Shown here piece after piece: positions 56,524 through 64,000 of a DNA stretch of 64,000 bases. Position 1 is the stretch's first letter. Each line of letters begins with the position of its first letter. The DNA is from RPQJ01 sp963777725 (GTDB lineage Bacteria; Pseudomonadota; Gammaproteobacteria; Steroidobacterales; Steroidobacteraceae). The stretch lies in the NCBI GenBank assembly GCA_963777725.1, contig CAVZRR010000026.1:44028-108027 (forward strand), read 5' to 3'. Below the pieces are notes generated by a model. That model saw only the letters and a program-made list of their open reading frames with translations. It was not told the DNA's origin and ran no database searches. A program made the translations under genes and the position numbers.

Positions 56524-57827
56524 TTCAACTGCGCCTGCAAACGCCGCATGTCCGCCACGACGCTGCGCGACGCGAAGAACAGCGAGCACGAGCACAGCAG
56601 CATCAGCGCCGGAATCGTGTACATCGCCGAGCGCAGCCCGGCTGCGCGGTACGGAGCCAGCATTTCCGTGGCGCCCGCCGCGTGCATCGCCTGGTTCGCG
56701 AAGAAATCGCTCAATGCGCCCATGACCGTCGCGCCGAAACTGGCACCCAGCACGTACATCGCGAAAAAATACAGGGCGATCGCCGTGCCGCGCAGGCGCG
56801 GCTCGACGACATCCTGGATCGCGCTGTACACGGTCGCGTAGTAGACGAACCCGAAAGCCGTCGAGGCTCCCATCAGCAGCGCGAACGCCGTGACGCTGCC
56901 GGCGGGCTGCTGCAGCGCGAAGTACACGCAGGGCGCGCCCAGACCCATCGAGATGGCCGCCAGCACCAGCCGGCCATTCGCGTATTGCTGGCGCAGTCGG
57001 TCGCCGAGCCAGCCGCCGACCAGCAGGCCGACGACGCCTGCCAGCCCGAGCGACAGCGCCGACAGGTTGTTCGCGTCGCGCAGCCCCAGTTCGTGGAACC
57101 GCTGCAGGAAAGGCGTCTGGAACGTGTTGACTGCGTAGGCGTTGAAGTTGAACAGCATGCCGGACAGCACGACCCACCAGAACGTGCGAATCCGCAGCAC
57201 CGTCCGATACGGCGCCTTGACCGGTGCGAGGTCGGCCAGCGCGTACGACTCGGTCGCGCCCCGGGGCGGTTCGCGAATGAACAGCGCCAGGACGGCGAGG
57301 ACCAGGCCCGGGATGCAGGCAACGAAGAACGCGGCCCGCCAGCCCCAGGCCTCGCCGATGATCCCGGCGAGCAGGTAGGCGCCGAACAATCCGAGCGGCA
57401 GGCCGAGCATGAACGTCGCCATCGCGCGCGAGCGGCGCTCGGGCGGGTAGAGGTCGCCGATCAGCGACTGGCTCGCCGGAGCGCAACTCGCCTCGCCGAC
57501 GCCGACGCCGATGCGGGTCAACATGAACGACGTGTAGTTCCAGGCGAGACCGGAAGCGGCGGTCAACAGGCTCCAGAACGTGACGCCGAGCGCGATCAGC
57601 CGCTTGCGGGACCAGTTGTCGGTCAATCGCCCGATCGGGATGCCGACGAACGCGTACACCAGCGTGAAGACGGTCGCCAGCAAGCCGAGTTGCGTGTCGT
57701 TCAGGCCGAACTCGATGCGAATCGGCTCACCGAGCGCGCCGGCGATCTGCCGGTCGAAGAAGTTCATGAAGTTGATGCCGAACAGCACGGCGAGCGCGAA
57801 ACGCGTGTTCTTCTTCTGGTCGCTCAT
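56475..57827 (-). CDS. MFS transporter (spinster-like)
   Basis: A 450-residue transporter with twelve helices. MFS motif A is GRLTDNWSRKRLIALG and the linker between halves lies around residues 190-215. The N-terminus NFMNFFDRQIAGALGEPI, with an Asp/Arg pair in helix 1, is shared with the spinster and hexuronate/sugar-acid groups; YATVYSAIQDVVEPRLRGTA is conserved in the spinster-like branch. Substrate unknown. Start ATG 57827. Confidence 0.9.
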   Translation of the reverse strand: MSDQKKNTRFALAVLFGINFMNFFDRQIAGALGEPIRIEFGLNDTQLGLLATVFTLVYAFVGIPIGRLTDNWSRKRLIALGVTFWSLLTAASGLAWNYTSFMLTRIGVGVGEASCAPASQSLIGDLYPPERRSRAMATFMLGLPLGLFGAYLLAGIIGEAWGWRAAFFVACIPGLVLAVLALFIREPPRGATESYALADLAPVKAPYRTVLRIRTFWWVVLSGMLFNFNAYAVNTFQTPFLQRFHELGLRDANNLSALSLGLAGVVGLLVGGWLGDRLRQQYANGRLVLAAISMGLGAPCVYFALQQPAGSVTAFALLMGASTAFGFVYYATVYSAIQDVVEPRLRGTAIALYFFAMYVLGASFGATVMGALSDFFANQAMHAAGATEMLAPYRAAGLRSAMYTIPALMLLCSCSLFFASRSVVADMRRLQAQLNQRPRVATHSATVSRE

Positions 57828-57850
57828 TCCCCCCCCTGCGCCAGTCGGAA

Positions 57851-58207
57851 TCAGCTCGTCGATTCAGTGCATCTCACGTCCACGATCACCCGGAACCATT
57901 TCCGCTGCGCGCGCAGCTCGCTCGAGATCGTCTGACCCGGGTTGATCGAGCGGGTGCTGCGCGTCAGCCGTTGGGGCGAGGCATCGAAGACCAGCTGGCA
58001 TCGCACCCGCGTGGCCGTATTGTTCGTCAGCCTGAGGATCAGCATCGAAGCCTGCGGAATCTGCTCGATCGCGATGTCGAGATTGTTCAGCTCTGGTCGG
58101 ATCTCGACCGAGTAGGTCTGGGCGGATACCTCCAGCGCTGCCGTCACCAGCAGTAACGCAGCCCCAACCCGGAACCATCCGCGAACTGTGCCGCCGGGAG
58201 ACTTCAT
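57851..58207 (-). CDS. Exported hypothetical protein, 118 aa
   Basis: A 118-residue protein with signal peptide (VGAALLLVTAALEVSAQ) and a mature domain (YSVEIRPELNNLDIAIEQIP, then RLTNNTATRVRCQLVFDA and SELRAQRKWFRVIVDV) that looks like a single beta-sandwich. It could be a periplasmic or surface binding domain; not a recognised family. It is 12 bp from the DUF1304 gene stop on the same strand and so may be co-transcribed. Confidence 0.65.
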   Translation of the reverse strand: MKSPGGTVRGWFRVGAALLLVTAALEVSAQTYSVEIRPELNNLDIAIEQIPQASMLILRLTNNTATRVRCQLVFDASPQRLTRSTRSINPGQTISSELRAQRKWFRVIVDVRCTESTS

Positions 58208-58218
58208 GTTGCCCTGCC

Positions 58219-58581
58219 TCAGGGTCGCGAAAGAAGCACGAGCACGAGACCGATCGCGGCTGGAACCGCCTGGACGAACAGGATCTTGCGGCTGGCCGTC
58301 AGCGCGCCGTAGATGCCTGCGACCAGCACGCAGCCGAGAAAGAACAACTTGACGCCCGTTCCCGCTGCGCCGAGCGACAGCCCCCAGAAGAGGCCCGCCG
58401 CCAGGAAGCCGTTGTAGAGGCCCTGGTTCGCAGCCAGCACTTTCGACGCCGCCGCGGCCTCACGGGTCTGGCCGAATGCGCGCAGACCCGCCGGCTTGTC
58501 CCAGAGGAACATCTCGAGCACGAGGATGTAGACGTGAATCAGCGCAACCAGGCCGACGACCACATTGGCGATTGCCGACAT
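58219..58581 (-). CDS. DUF1304 membrane protein
   Basis: A 120-residue inner-membrane protein of the DUF1304 family with four helices. Conserved features are VALIHVYILVLEMFLW, then the FGQTREAAAASKVLAANQGL segment and NGFLAAGLFWG. No function is known. It is 10 bp downstream of the PhnA-like gene. Confidence 0.85.
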   Translation of the reverse strand: MSAIANVVVGLVALIHVYILVLEMFLWDKPAGLRAFGQTREAAAASKVLAANQGLYNGFLAAGLFWGLSLGAAGTGVKLFFLGCVLVAGIYGALTASRKILFVQAVPAAIGLVLVLLSRP

Positions 58582-58590
58582 GGCGCTCCC

Positions 58591-58800
58591 TCAGGCCTTC
58601 TTCAGGAAACAGGTCTTCAGCACGAGCGTGTTGCGGCCCTGTCCGCACTCGACGGCTTCCTCGTCGTCGGTCAAGCGAATGCCCTTGAACACCGTGCCGC
58701 GCTTCAACGTCTGCGACGAGCCCTTGACCTTGAGGTCCTTGATGACCTGCACGGTATCGCCGTCGGCAAGCTCGTTGCCGTTGCTGTCTTTCACTGCCAC
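58591..58800 (-). CDS. PhnA-domain protein (YjdM-like), short form
   Basis: A 69-residue protein with only the C-terminal PhnA domain (VKDSNGNELADGDTVQVIKD, then LKRGTVFKGIRL and GRNTLVLKTCFLKKA). The N-terminal zinc ribbon of full-length YjdM proteins is missing. Despite the name, a role in phosphonate use is not established. The start is GTG 58800, with AGGAG eight bases upstream. Confidence 0.85.
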   Translation of the reverse strand: MAVKDSNGNELADGDTVQVIKDLKVKGSSQTLKRGTVFKGIRLTDDEEAVECGQGRNTLVLKTCFLKKA

Positions 58801-58859
58801 CTGACCGTCTCCTGCCGGGACCGCGTGCGGCCTCAGATGCGATGATGCCCGATACGGGC

Positions 58860-59378
58860 TCAGAAATCGTCCTTGCCGGTCAGCTCGCTCTCCATCGCAT
58901 CGGCCGTCGTCGCAACGGCATGGATCGCCGAGCGCAGCGACAGGGCGTCCGCCTCCGCCGCGACCTGGACGGCAAAGATGACGCCGAGCTCGTCACCGGC
59001 GGGCTCGGTCAGCCAGGCACCGAGGATCACGGCACCATTCCGATCGAGGAGCCGGTTGGCGAGATCGGCCGGCAGTGGCCCCTTCGCCCGGTGGGCAATG
59101 GACCAGATCTGCCGGATCTCCAGCGCGCCGAAGTCGGACGTGCCCGACGGAATCCAGACGAGCTGGCTGCGGCCGCCGCCGATGTCGTAGACGAGCCGGA
59201 AATCGCCATCTTCATCGACCGTGTATTCGGCCGCGACTTCCTTGAGCAGGCGCTCGACGCGCGCGTCGGCCGTCGGTGCCGGTGCCTGTGCTGGTGCATC
59301 CTGGGCTTGCGCAACGGACGCGCCGAGCGCCAGCAATACCACGAGCCTCGCTACGAGTTGGCTACTGTGCATCCGCAT
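58860..59378 (-). CDS. Exported protein of unknown function, 172 aa
   Basis: A 172-residue exported protein with signal peptide (LVARLVVLLALGASVAQAQ) and a proline/alanine-rich linker (DAPAQAPAPTADA), followed by a mixed alpha/beta domain: LLKEVAAEYTVDEDGDFRLV, then QLVWIPSGTSDFGALEIRQI and LANRLLDRNGAVILGAWL. The fold resembles YbjN-like domains (tentative). It overlaps the end of the DUF2130 gene by 17 bp. Start 59378 has GAGG nine bases upstream. Confidence 0.7.
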   Translation of the reverse strand: MRMHSSQLVARLVVLLALGASVAQAQDAPAQAPAPTADARVERLLKEVAAEYTVDEDGDFRLVYDIGGGRSQLVWIPSGTSDFGALEIRQIWSIAHRAKGPLPADLANRLLDRNGAVILGAWLTEPAGDELGVIFAVQVAAEADALSLRSAIHAVATTADAMESELTGKDDF

Positions 59379-60738
59379 CGAGTTCGTCCTCAGTCTCATC
59401 ACCCGCCCCGGGACTCTCGAGTGCCGCCGGCTCCAGCTCGAGCTGCGGCAGGTCCTGCTGCGCCAGACCCTGCAGGTCGCCGGCGATCCCGATCAGCTGC
59501 ACGGTCGCGAGGTCGATCTGTTTCTCGCGCCGCTTCCAGCGCTGTTGCATCGTGGTGCGCTCGACGTTCAGTTCCTGTCGCATCTTGCCGAAGGCCTCGT
59601 AGACGGCGCGCAGCTTGTGCGCGAATTGCGGCGAGGTCAGGTAGTCGTAGACGGCCTCCATCTTCTCGCCCTTGTTGGCGCTCGCCAGGCGCGCCTTGTA
59701 CGCCTCGATCAGGCCCTCGCGCAGCACCGCCGCCATCGGGATCGCCGCGGCCGGCGCGGTGACCCAGACATCGTCGTGGAGGCCGAACGCCTGCGACTCC
59801 GGCCAATCGGACGGGAACGAGGTCGTCACGATCACGCCGGCCAGCGCACCTGCGGCGCGCATGTCTTCCTTGAGCTTCGCGGGCCAGCCGTGGCTCCATT
59901 TCTGCGCCCGCTTGGCCTCCCACAGGATCACGCCGGCGGCCTGGCCCGAACGCGTCATCACCGTGTGCACGGCATCGCCGCCACGCGCGCCTTTCTTGAC
60001 CTCGGTGATCGTGTCGAGCCGGAAGGCGTTCGCGAGCTGCTCCTCGAGCAGCAACTCGAGCACCTCGCCCTGCGCCTGCTGCGATCCCTGCTCGAGCTGA
60101 CGCTGCGTATCGGACAGCTTGGCCAGCGTGTCGTCGAGCTTCTTCTGCAGGTCCGCCTCGCGGAGCTTCGACTTCTCGGCCTCGGCCGCGCGGGCCGTCT
60201 CCGCGACCTGTCGCCGCTCCTCGTCCATCCGGCGCTGCACGTCGAGCTCGAGCTGCTGCTGCTTCGATTCGAGCTCGGCACGGTCGCGCCGCAGCTGCAG
60301 CTCCGTGGCCTGCAGCGCGGCGAGCTGCTCCGACTGCGCCGCGAGCTGGGCCTCGAGGTCCACGGCGCGGGCGGCGAGTTTCTCGTGCAGGGCCCGCTCA
60401 CGCGCAGACGCGGCCTCCTTCTCGGCGGTGCGCATCTGCTCGAGCGCCTCGGCGTGCTGGCGGCGCTGCGCCTCGAGCAGCGCGCGCATGTCCTTCAGTT
60501 GCTCGTTGAGCAGCGCCTCGGCCTGCGCAATCCGCTCGCGCGCCCGCTTTTCCTCCGCGGATCGCGCCTGGGCCTGCAGCGCCGAGAGCGCGCCGTGGCT
60601 CGATTCCTCGAGCGCTTCCAGCGACTTCTTCGCGAAGCCCTCCTCGAGGCTGAACTCGTGCTCGCACTTCGGGCACGTCACCCGGGTGCCGGGATCGATC
60701 AGCCAGGGCTCGCGGCCCGACTCGACGGCATCCGTCAC
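59362..60738 (-). CDS. DUF2130 protein, coiled coil plus nuclease-like domain
   Basis: A 458-residue protein. A CxxC pair (VTCPKCEHEF) starts it, followed by a very long coiled coil (about residues 40-225). The C-terminal domain has LDTITEVKKGARGGDAVHTV and GVILWEAKRAQKWSHGWPAKL, with Asp and Glu-x-Lys spaced as in the PD-(D/E)xK restriction-endonuclease-like fold; such a fold is reported for DUF2130. The role is unknown; DNA or phage defence is only a guess. It overlaps the GntR stop by four bases. Confidence 0.88.
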   Translation of the reverse strand: MTDAVESGREPWLIDPGTRVTCPKCEHEFSLEEGFAKKSLEALEESSHGALSALQAQARSAEEKRARERIAQAEALLNEQLKDMRALLEAQRRQHAEALEQMRTAEKEAASARERALHEKLAARAVDLEAQLAAQSEQLAALQATELQLRRDRAELESKQQQLELDVQRRMDEERRQVAETARAAEAEKSKLREADLQKKLDDTLAKLSDTQRQLEQGSQQAQGEVLELLLEEQLANAFRLDTITEVKKGARGGDAVHTVMTRSGQAAGVILWEAKRAQKWSHGWPAKLKEDMRAAGALAGVIVTTSFPSDWPESQAFGLHDDVWVTAPAAAIPMAAVLREGLIEAYKARLASANKGEKMEAVYDYLTSPQFAHKLRAVYEAFGKMRQELNVERTTMQQRWKRREKQIDLATVQLIGIAGDLQGLAQQDLPQLELEPAALESPGAGDETEDELDADAQ

Positions 60739-61199
60739 TGATCGTCTTCCGAGCTTGGTCCGCCGCGCCGTTCCATGTCATTGAGACGCACCATGGCGGC
60801 CTTGAAGATGCCGGTCGCCTCCGAGCTGCTCAGGCCTCGCGCCGCCGCCTCGCGCACCGCCTTGAGCAGCGCGGCCTCGAAGCGGATCTGCGTGCCGTCC
60901 CCGACACTGGCGTCGTGGCCATTCGCACCCGGCCCGGGGATGAACAGCACGCCGCCGTTGCGTTCCGCGATCAACCCGTCGGCGAGCAGCCGCGCGTAGG
61001 CCGAGCGCACGTCGGCGGGGTCGATCGTGAGCTCCTGTGCAACGCGCTCGGCCGTCGGCAGCAAGGCGCCGGCCGGCAGCGCCCCGGCGGCGATGTCCGA
61101 GCGGATCACCGCGAACAGCCGCTCCCCGAACGACGGCGCCGACTGGTTCTGCATCGCCTTGCGCCAGCGCCCCGTTCTCGTCGCCCAGTATTCGTCCAT
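60735..61199 (-). CDS. GntR-family transcriptional regulator, short form
   Basis: A 154-residue protein with an N-terminal winged helix (FAVIRSDIAAGALPAGALLP, then AQELTIDPADVRSAYARLLA and LIAERNGGVLFIPG). The C-terminal tail (ALLKAVREAAARGLSSSEAT) is helical and too short for the usual ligand-binding domain, so it is closer to the YtrA-like class. It is first in the operon with DUF2130 and may autoregulate it. ATG 61199 with a GGAGG site five bases upstream. Confidence 0.88.
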   Translation of the reverse strand: MDEYWATRTGRWRKAMQNQSAPSFGERLFAVIRSDIAAGALPAGALLPTAERVAQELTIDPADVRSAYARLLADGLIAERNGGVLFIPGPGANGHDASVGDGTQIRFEAALLKAVREAAARGLSSSEATGIFKAAMVRLNDMERRGGPSSEDDQ

Positions 61200-61248
61200 G
61201 CATCCTCCGTGAATTGATGCCCCGGTCAATCGAGCCCGACGCGTGTGC

Positions 61249-62184
61249 TCACACCGTCACCCGCTCCTGGTTGCCATGCCGGCCCGAGTAACGCGTCCGC
61301 GCGTCGAAGGTCTCGACCTCGACGCTGGCGACCCGGCCCCCGTAGACGTTCTTCTTGAGCCACGCGAGCTCTTCGTCCAGCCGCGCGCGCGGGACGTCAC
61401 CATACCAGCAGCGCCGGTCGCCCTCCCAGCGGTAACCGCGCGCCCTGAGGACGTCCTTGGTCTCGAACGCCGATCCCGTGGCCCAGACGCGGCAGGAAGG
61501 CTCACGCGCCGAATCGAGCAGCAGGCGAAATGCCGTGGTCCCGCCCCAGGCGCCCGTCGCCGGCGCTGCGAACTCGGGGATCGGCGAGCGCAGCACCTCG
61601 AGTAACGCCCGGCAATCGATCTCGGCGCGATGCCCCTCGAAGAAGAAACCGTAGCGATAGGCGAGATAGTCGAGCTTGGCGCTGCCGAGACCGAGGCTGT
61701 CCCACGGCACCTCCTTCAGCGAGCACGCCCAGGGCAAGGCCCGGAACGCAGGCAACCGCGCCTCGACGAAGGGCCGGTCGAACCCGGCATTGTGCGCAAT
61801 GACGAGCCCCGCGCCCTCGAGCACGCGACCGATCGCGGCCTCATCGAGTCGCTGGTCGCGCACCATGTCGTCGGTGATGTGATGGATCGCGGTCGACTCC
61901 GGCGGGATCGGCATCCCTGGATCCTCGAGCCCGTCGTACGTGTCGAACACGCGACCGATCGCCCCGCTTTCCCGCGAGTACTCGAATTTCACGAGCGCGA
62001 GTTCGATCACCTTGTCGGTGGCTGGATCCATGCCGGTCGTTTCGGTATCGAGGACGACCGCGAACGCGGTGCCGCGGCCTGTGACGGCGGGCCACTCGCG
62101 CGTCACGTCGAGCCGCCGCAGTACCCGGAAGTCCGGGTGCTCAGCGAGTCGGGCGGCCAGCGCTTCAGTGTCGGGCTTGGTCAT
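61249..62184 (-). CDS. DEDD 3'-5' exonuclease (DNA polymerase III epsilon-like)
   Basis: A 311-residue exonuclease. Motif I is VVLDTETTGMDP, motif II HNAGFDRPFVEAR and motif III HRAEIDCRAL; the C-terminal 80 residues hold a separate basic region (VLRARGYRWEGDRRCWYGDV) seen in xanthomonad-type proteins. The family proofreads or trims DNA. It overlaps the esterase stop by four bases, so the two are co-translated although the link in function is unclear. Start ATG 62184. Confidence 0.9.
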   Translation of the reverse strand: MTKPDTEALAARLAEHPDFRVLRRLDVTREWPAVTGRGTAFAVVLDTETTGMDPATDKVIELALVKFEYSRESGAIGRVFDTYDGLEDPGMPIPPESTAIHHITDDMVRDQRLDEAAIGRVLEGAGLVIAHNAGFDRPFVEARLPAFRALPWACSLKEVPWDSLGLGSAKLDYLAYRYGFFFEGHRAEIDCRALLEVLRSPIPEFAAPATGAWGGTTAFRLLLDSAREPSCRVWATGSAFETKDVLRARGYRWEGDRRCWYGDVPRARLDEELAWLKKNVYGGRVASVEVETFDARTRYSGRHGNQERVTV

Positions 62185-62855
62185 TGCGATTGCAGTCGCA
62201 GCGTCGCATGCAACCATCGGGACACATCCGCGATCTCCTCCGGGGAGACGTTGTGCCCGATCGGGTAAGTCTTGTACCCGGCGGCGTAGCCCATGGCGAG
62301 CAGCGTCTGGTGCGCCTGGTGACCGAGTTCCTCCGGCACGACCGGATCGAGACTGCCATGACAGACCAGGATCGGCAGTGCGCGGTTGGCGTCGTGCAGC
62401 CTGATCGTTCGGGCTGTCGGAAAATACGCGGACAGCACGAGGAGTCCCGCCAGCGGCCGCGGATCGCTGAGCGCGAGCTGGTAGGCCACCGCGCCACCCT
62501 GCGAGAAGCCGGCGATCACGATGCGCCGGCTGTCGATGCCGCGCTCGATTTCGCGATCGACCAGCGCCGCGACTGCGTCCGCCGACTGCCGCAGTTGCTG
62601 CTCGTCCACATGGCGTCCGATGTCGAGCGCGAGGATGTCGTACCAGGCCGGCATCACCATGCCGCCGTTGATCGTGACCGGGATCGCGGGCGCGTTGGGA
62701 AACACGAACCGCACACCTGCGTCGCGGGGCAACCGCAGCTCGGGCACGATCGGCTCGAAGTCGTGGCCGTCCGCGCCGAGACCGTGCAGCCACAGCACGC
62801 TCGCCGTGGCCGGAGTGGATGGCTCGATTTCAACGCAAGTCAGGTAAGACGGCAT
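62181..62855 (-). CDS. Carboxylesterase/phospholipase-type alpha/beta hydrolase
   Basis: A 224-residue esterase of the carboxylesterase B (lysophospholipase-like) group. The nucleophile elbow is IAGFSQGGAVAYQLAL, the Asp lies in CHGSLDPVVPEEL and the His in YPIGHNVSPEEI; the N-terminal WLHGLGADGHDFEPIVPEL is the oxyanion-hole loop. Likely a cytoplasmic esterase with small ester or lysolipid substrates. ATG 62855. Confidence 0.93.
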   Translation of the reverse strand: MPSYLTCVEIEPSTPATASVLWLHGLGADGHDFEPIVPELRLPRDAGVRFVFPNAPAIPVTINGGMVMPAWYDILALDIGRHVDEQQLRQSADAVAALVDREIERGIDSRRIVIAGFSQGGAVAYQLALSDPRPLAGLLVLSAYFPTARTIRLHDANRALPILVCHGSLDPVVPEELGHQAHQTLLAMGYAAGYKTYPIGHNVSPEEIADVSRWLHATLRLQSQ

Positions 62856-62864
62856 CGGTGCGAC

Positions 62865-63801
62865 TCAACGACGGATCTGCTGCAGTGTGACCACCACTTG
62901 CTCGCGAGCAACCAGCTGGCCCGGCGTCGGATCGGGCTTGGGCAGGACGAGCAGCAGGTGCAGGCTGCGCAACAGGTTGCGGGCATTCTGTGCCGCATCG
63001 AGAGCCGTGGCTTGCGGTGGTGACTGCTGCCAGACGCTCTTCTCGAGCGCCACGAACCTTCCCAGCCAAGGCTCGAGGCTGGCCGGGTCGAAGTCGGGAC
63101 GACGCGTTACGGACAGTAACGCTGCGGCCAGCCGCTCGTCCTCGGCGTGCGTGAACACCGGCGTCCCCGGCGCCGTCATCCTGAACCACGCAGCGTCGAG
63201 CAGACGGACCTGGTCGGCCGGCGTGAACCGCGGATCGCGCGCCAGGAACTTGAGTAGGTCTGCGGCGTGCGCGGTGGCGTGGATCCATCCGACGCGCGAG
63301 TCGATGCCGCGCAGATCGCGCTCGGCGGCCAGGTAAGCGAGTGCATCGTCCAGCAAACGACGGTACCCGGCAGCGTCGAGCACGGGATCCTGTAACTCGA
63401 GCGCCGCGAGAATCGACAGGTCGAGTGCCGAGAAAGATCGCAGCAGCACGGTGTCCGTGCCGACCTCGCCGATGCCGCGACGCAGGTTGCCCGTCAGCGT
63501 ATCGACGATCTCGCGCCGCTGGACGGCGTCGAGCAGTTTCTTCTGGTAGACGCAGGAGACGATGACGCCGTAGCCGACGTCGTCGCGCCAGATGGGGTCC
63601 GGTGACCCGAGCAGGCCGATCGCCTCGCGGACGAGGTCGGCTGCCGACTCGTCGGCAGGGGACGGTGCAGTCTTTGGTAAGCGCGAGCCAGAAGGACTGG
63701 CCGCGGCCGACGGCGTTCGGCTCGACGCCGGAAGGCACGTCGGCAAGGGCCAGCGAATTCAGCTGCGCCGCCACCAGCAGAATCGCTGCCACTCGCGACA
63801 C
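62865..63801 (-). CDS. DUF2785 protein with a single-base frameshift
   Basis: A DUF2785 protein of about 311 residues when corrected. The N-terminal leader (ILLVAAQLNSLALADVPS) and GQSFWLALTKDCTVP are in one frame; ADESAADLVREAIGLLGSPD onwards (TGNLRRGIGEVGTDTVLLRS, HATAHAADLLKFLARDPRF) are in the next. One extra C in a CCCC run near 63660 explains it, and the span of 937 nt is one more than 312 codons. The start at GTG 63801 has no clear ribosome site. DUF2785 has no known function. The upstream region shows a short hsdR-like remnant. Confidence 0.8.
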
Positions 63802-63815
63802 CGCGGGCCGCGTCG

Positions 63816-63911
63816 GAAGTTCACGTCCGAGATCCCGTACACCTTCCAGTCGGCTGCGGTGAGCAACCGGTCGATCTCGACACGGGCCTGCTGTTCTGGG
63901 GTCGACCGCAC
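63816..63911 (-). pseudogene. Type I restriction subunit R (HsdR) N-terminal remnant
   Basis: A minus-strand frame of about 50 codons (stop at 63759) begins at GTG 63911 with VRSTPEQQARVEIDRLLTAA followed by DWKVYGISDVNF. This resembles the N-terminus of type I restriction R subunits (PEQQARxxIDxLLxxAGW). Homology appears to end about 30-40 residues in, and the rest of the helicase/nuclease is absent, so it is a fossil. The next 40 bases upstream are AT-rich, unlike the surroundings. From 63912 to the window end I see no other gene. Confidence 0.5.
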
Positions 63912-64000
63912 CCGGACGTCCTGTTTCTATCTCATTGTTTTGATTTAAGTTGTATAGCTCAAAGCGCGGCATCGCGCCAGCCCAGGCCTGAGGGAGACCG

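Overview
The window is GC-rich chromosomal DNA with dense, short-spaced genes. It reads like a free-living gammaproteobacterium related to Xanthomonadales, Nevskiales or Steroidobacterales. Pointers are biosynthetic SpeA, FadH, GreB, AvtA, a double-length UvrA, LytTR two-component pairs, intergenic TATCCCC repeats and a candidate Fur box. There is no rRNA, tRNA, CRISPR array, transposase or complete prophage. The lineage is inferred from gene content only.

Layout. 1-6.6 kb: SDR oxidoreductase (cut by the window edge), small hydrolase, a frameshifted 5-oxoprolinase/hydantoinase gene, and an orphan contractile-tail sheath gene overlapping its 3' end. 6.7-13.7 kb: EamA transporter, then a leftward envelope run (methyltransferase, LemA with a frameshift, two TPM proteins, L,D-transpeptidase, M1 aminopeptidase). 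13.8-20.8 kb: DUF2721, GreB, GFA protein, homospermidine synthase, GST, sulfurtransferase, arginine decarboxylase. 20.8-28.5 kb: two large palindromic repeats, UPF0016 half-transporter, DUF1838 protein, two RRM proteins, acyltransferase, and a LytTR operon with one intact and one degenerate sensor kinase. 28.7-41.5 kb: DUF5666 lipoprotein, UvrD-like helicase, aldehyde dehydrogenase, Nudix hydrolase, two unknown paired genes, HAD hydrolase, frameshifted AvtA, M48 lipoprotein, methyltransferase. 41.5-50.8 kb: tandem UvrA, DUF47/Pit phosphate pair, FadH, third palindromic repeat. 51-55.4 kb: CBS protein, a gene behind a candidate Fur box, and a kinase/LytTR/CBS/His-rich operon. 55.4-64 kb: secreted and metabolic genes, a GntR/DUF2130 operon, exonuclease/esterase pair, frameshifted DUF2785 gene, and a short hsdR-like remnant.

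How genes work together. SpeA makes agmatine, a putrescine precursor, and homospermidine synthase uses putrescine, so the two suggest homospermidine as a major polyamine (the intermediate step is not in the window). DUF47 and Pit form a phosphate-uptake pair. Two separate LytTR modules suggest signalling to exported proteins.

Most notable are three dispersed palindromes that share a nearly identical core with a compensated hairpin but carry long inverted arms that differ at each locus. Four otherwise intact genes each carry a single-base frameshift, which must be separated from assembly error before being called pseudogenes.
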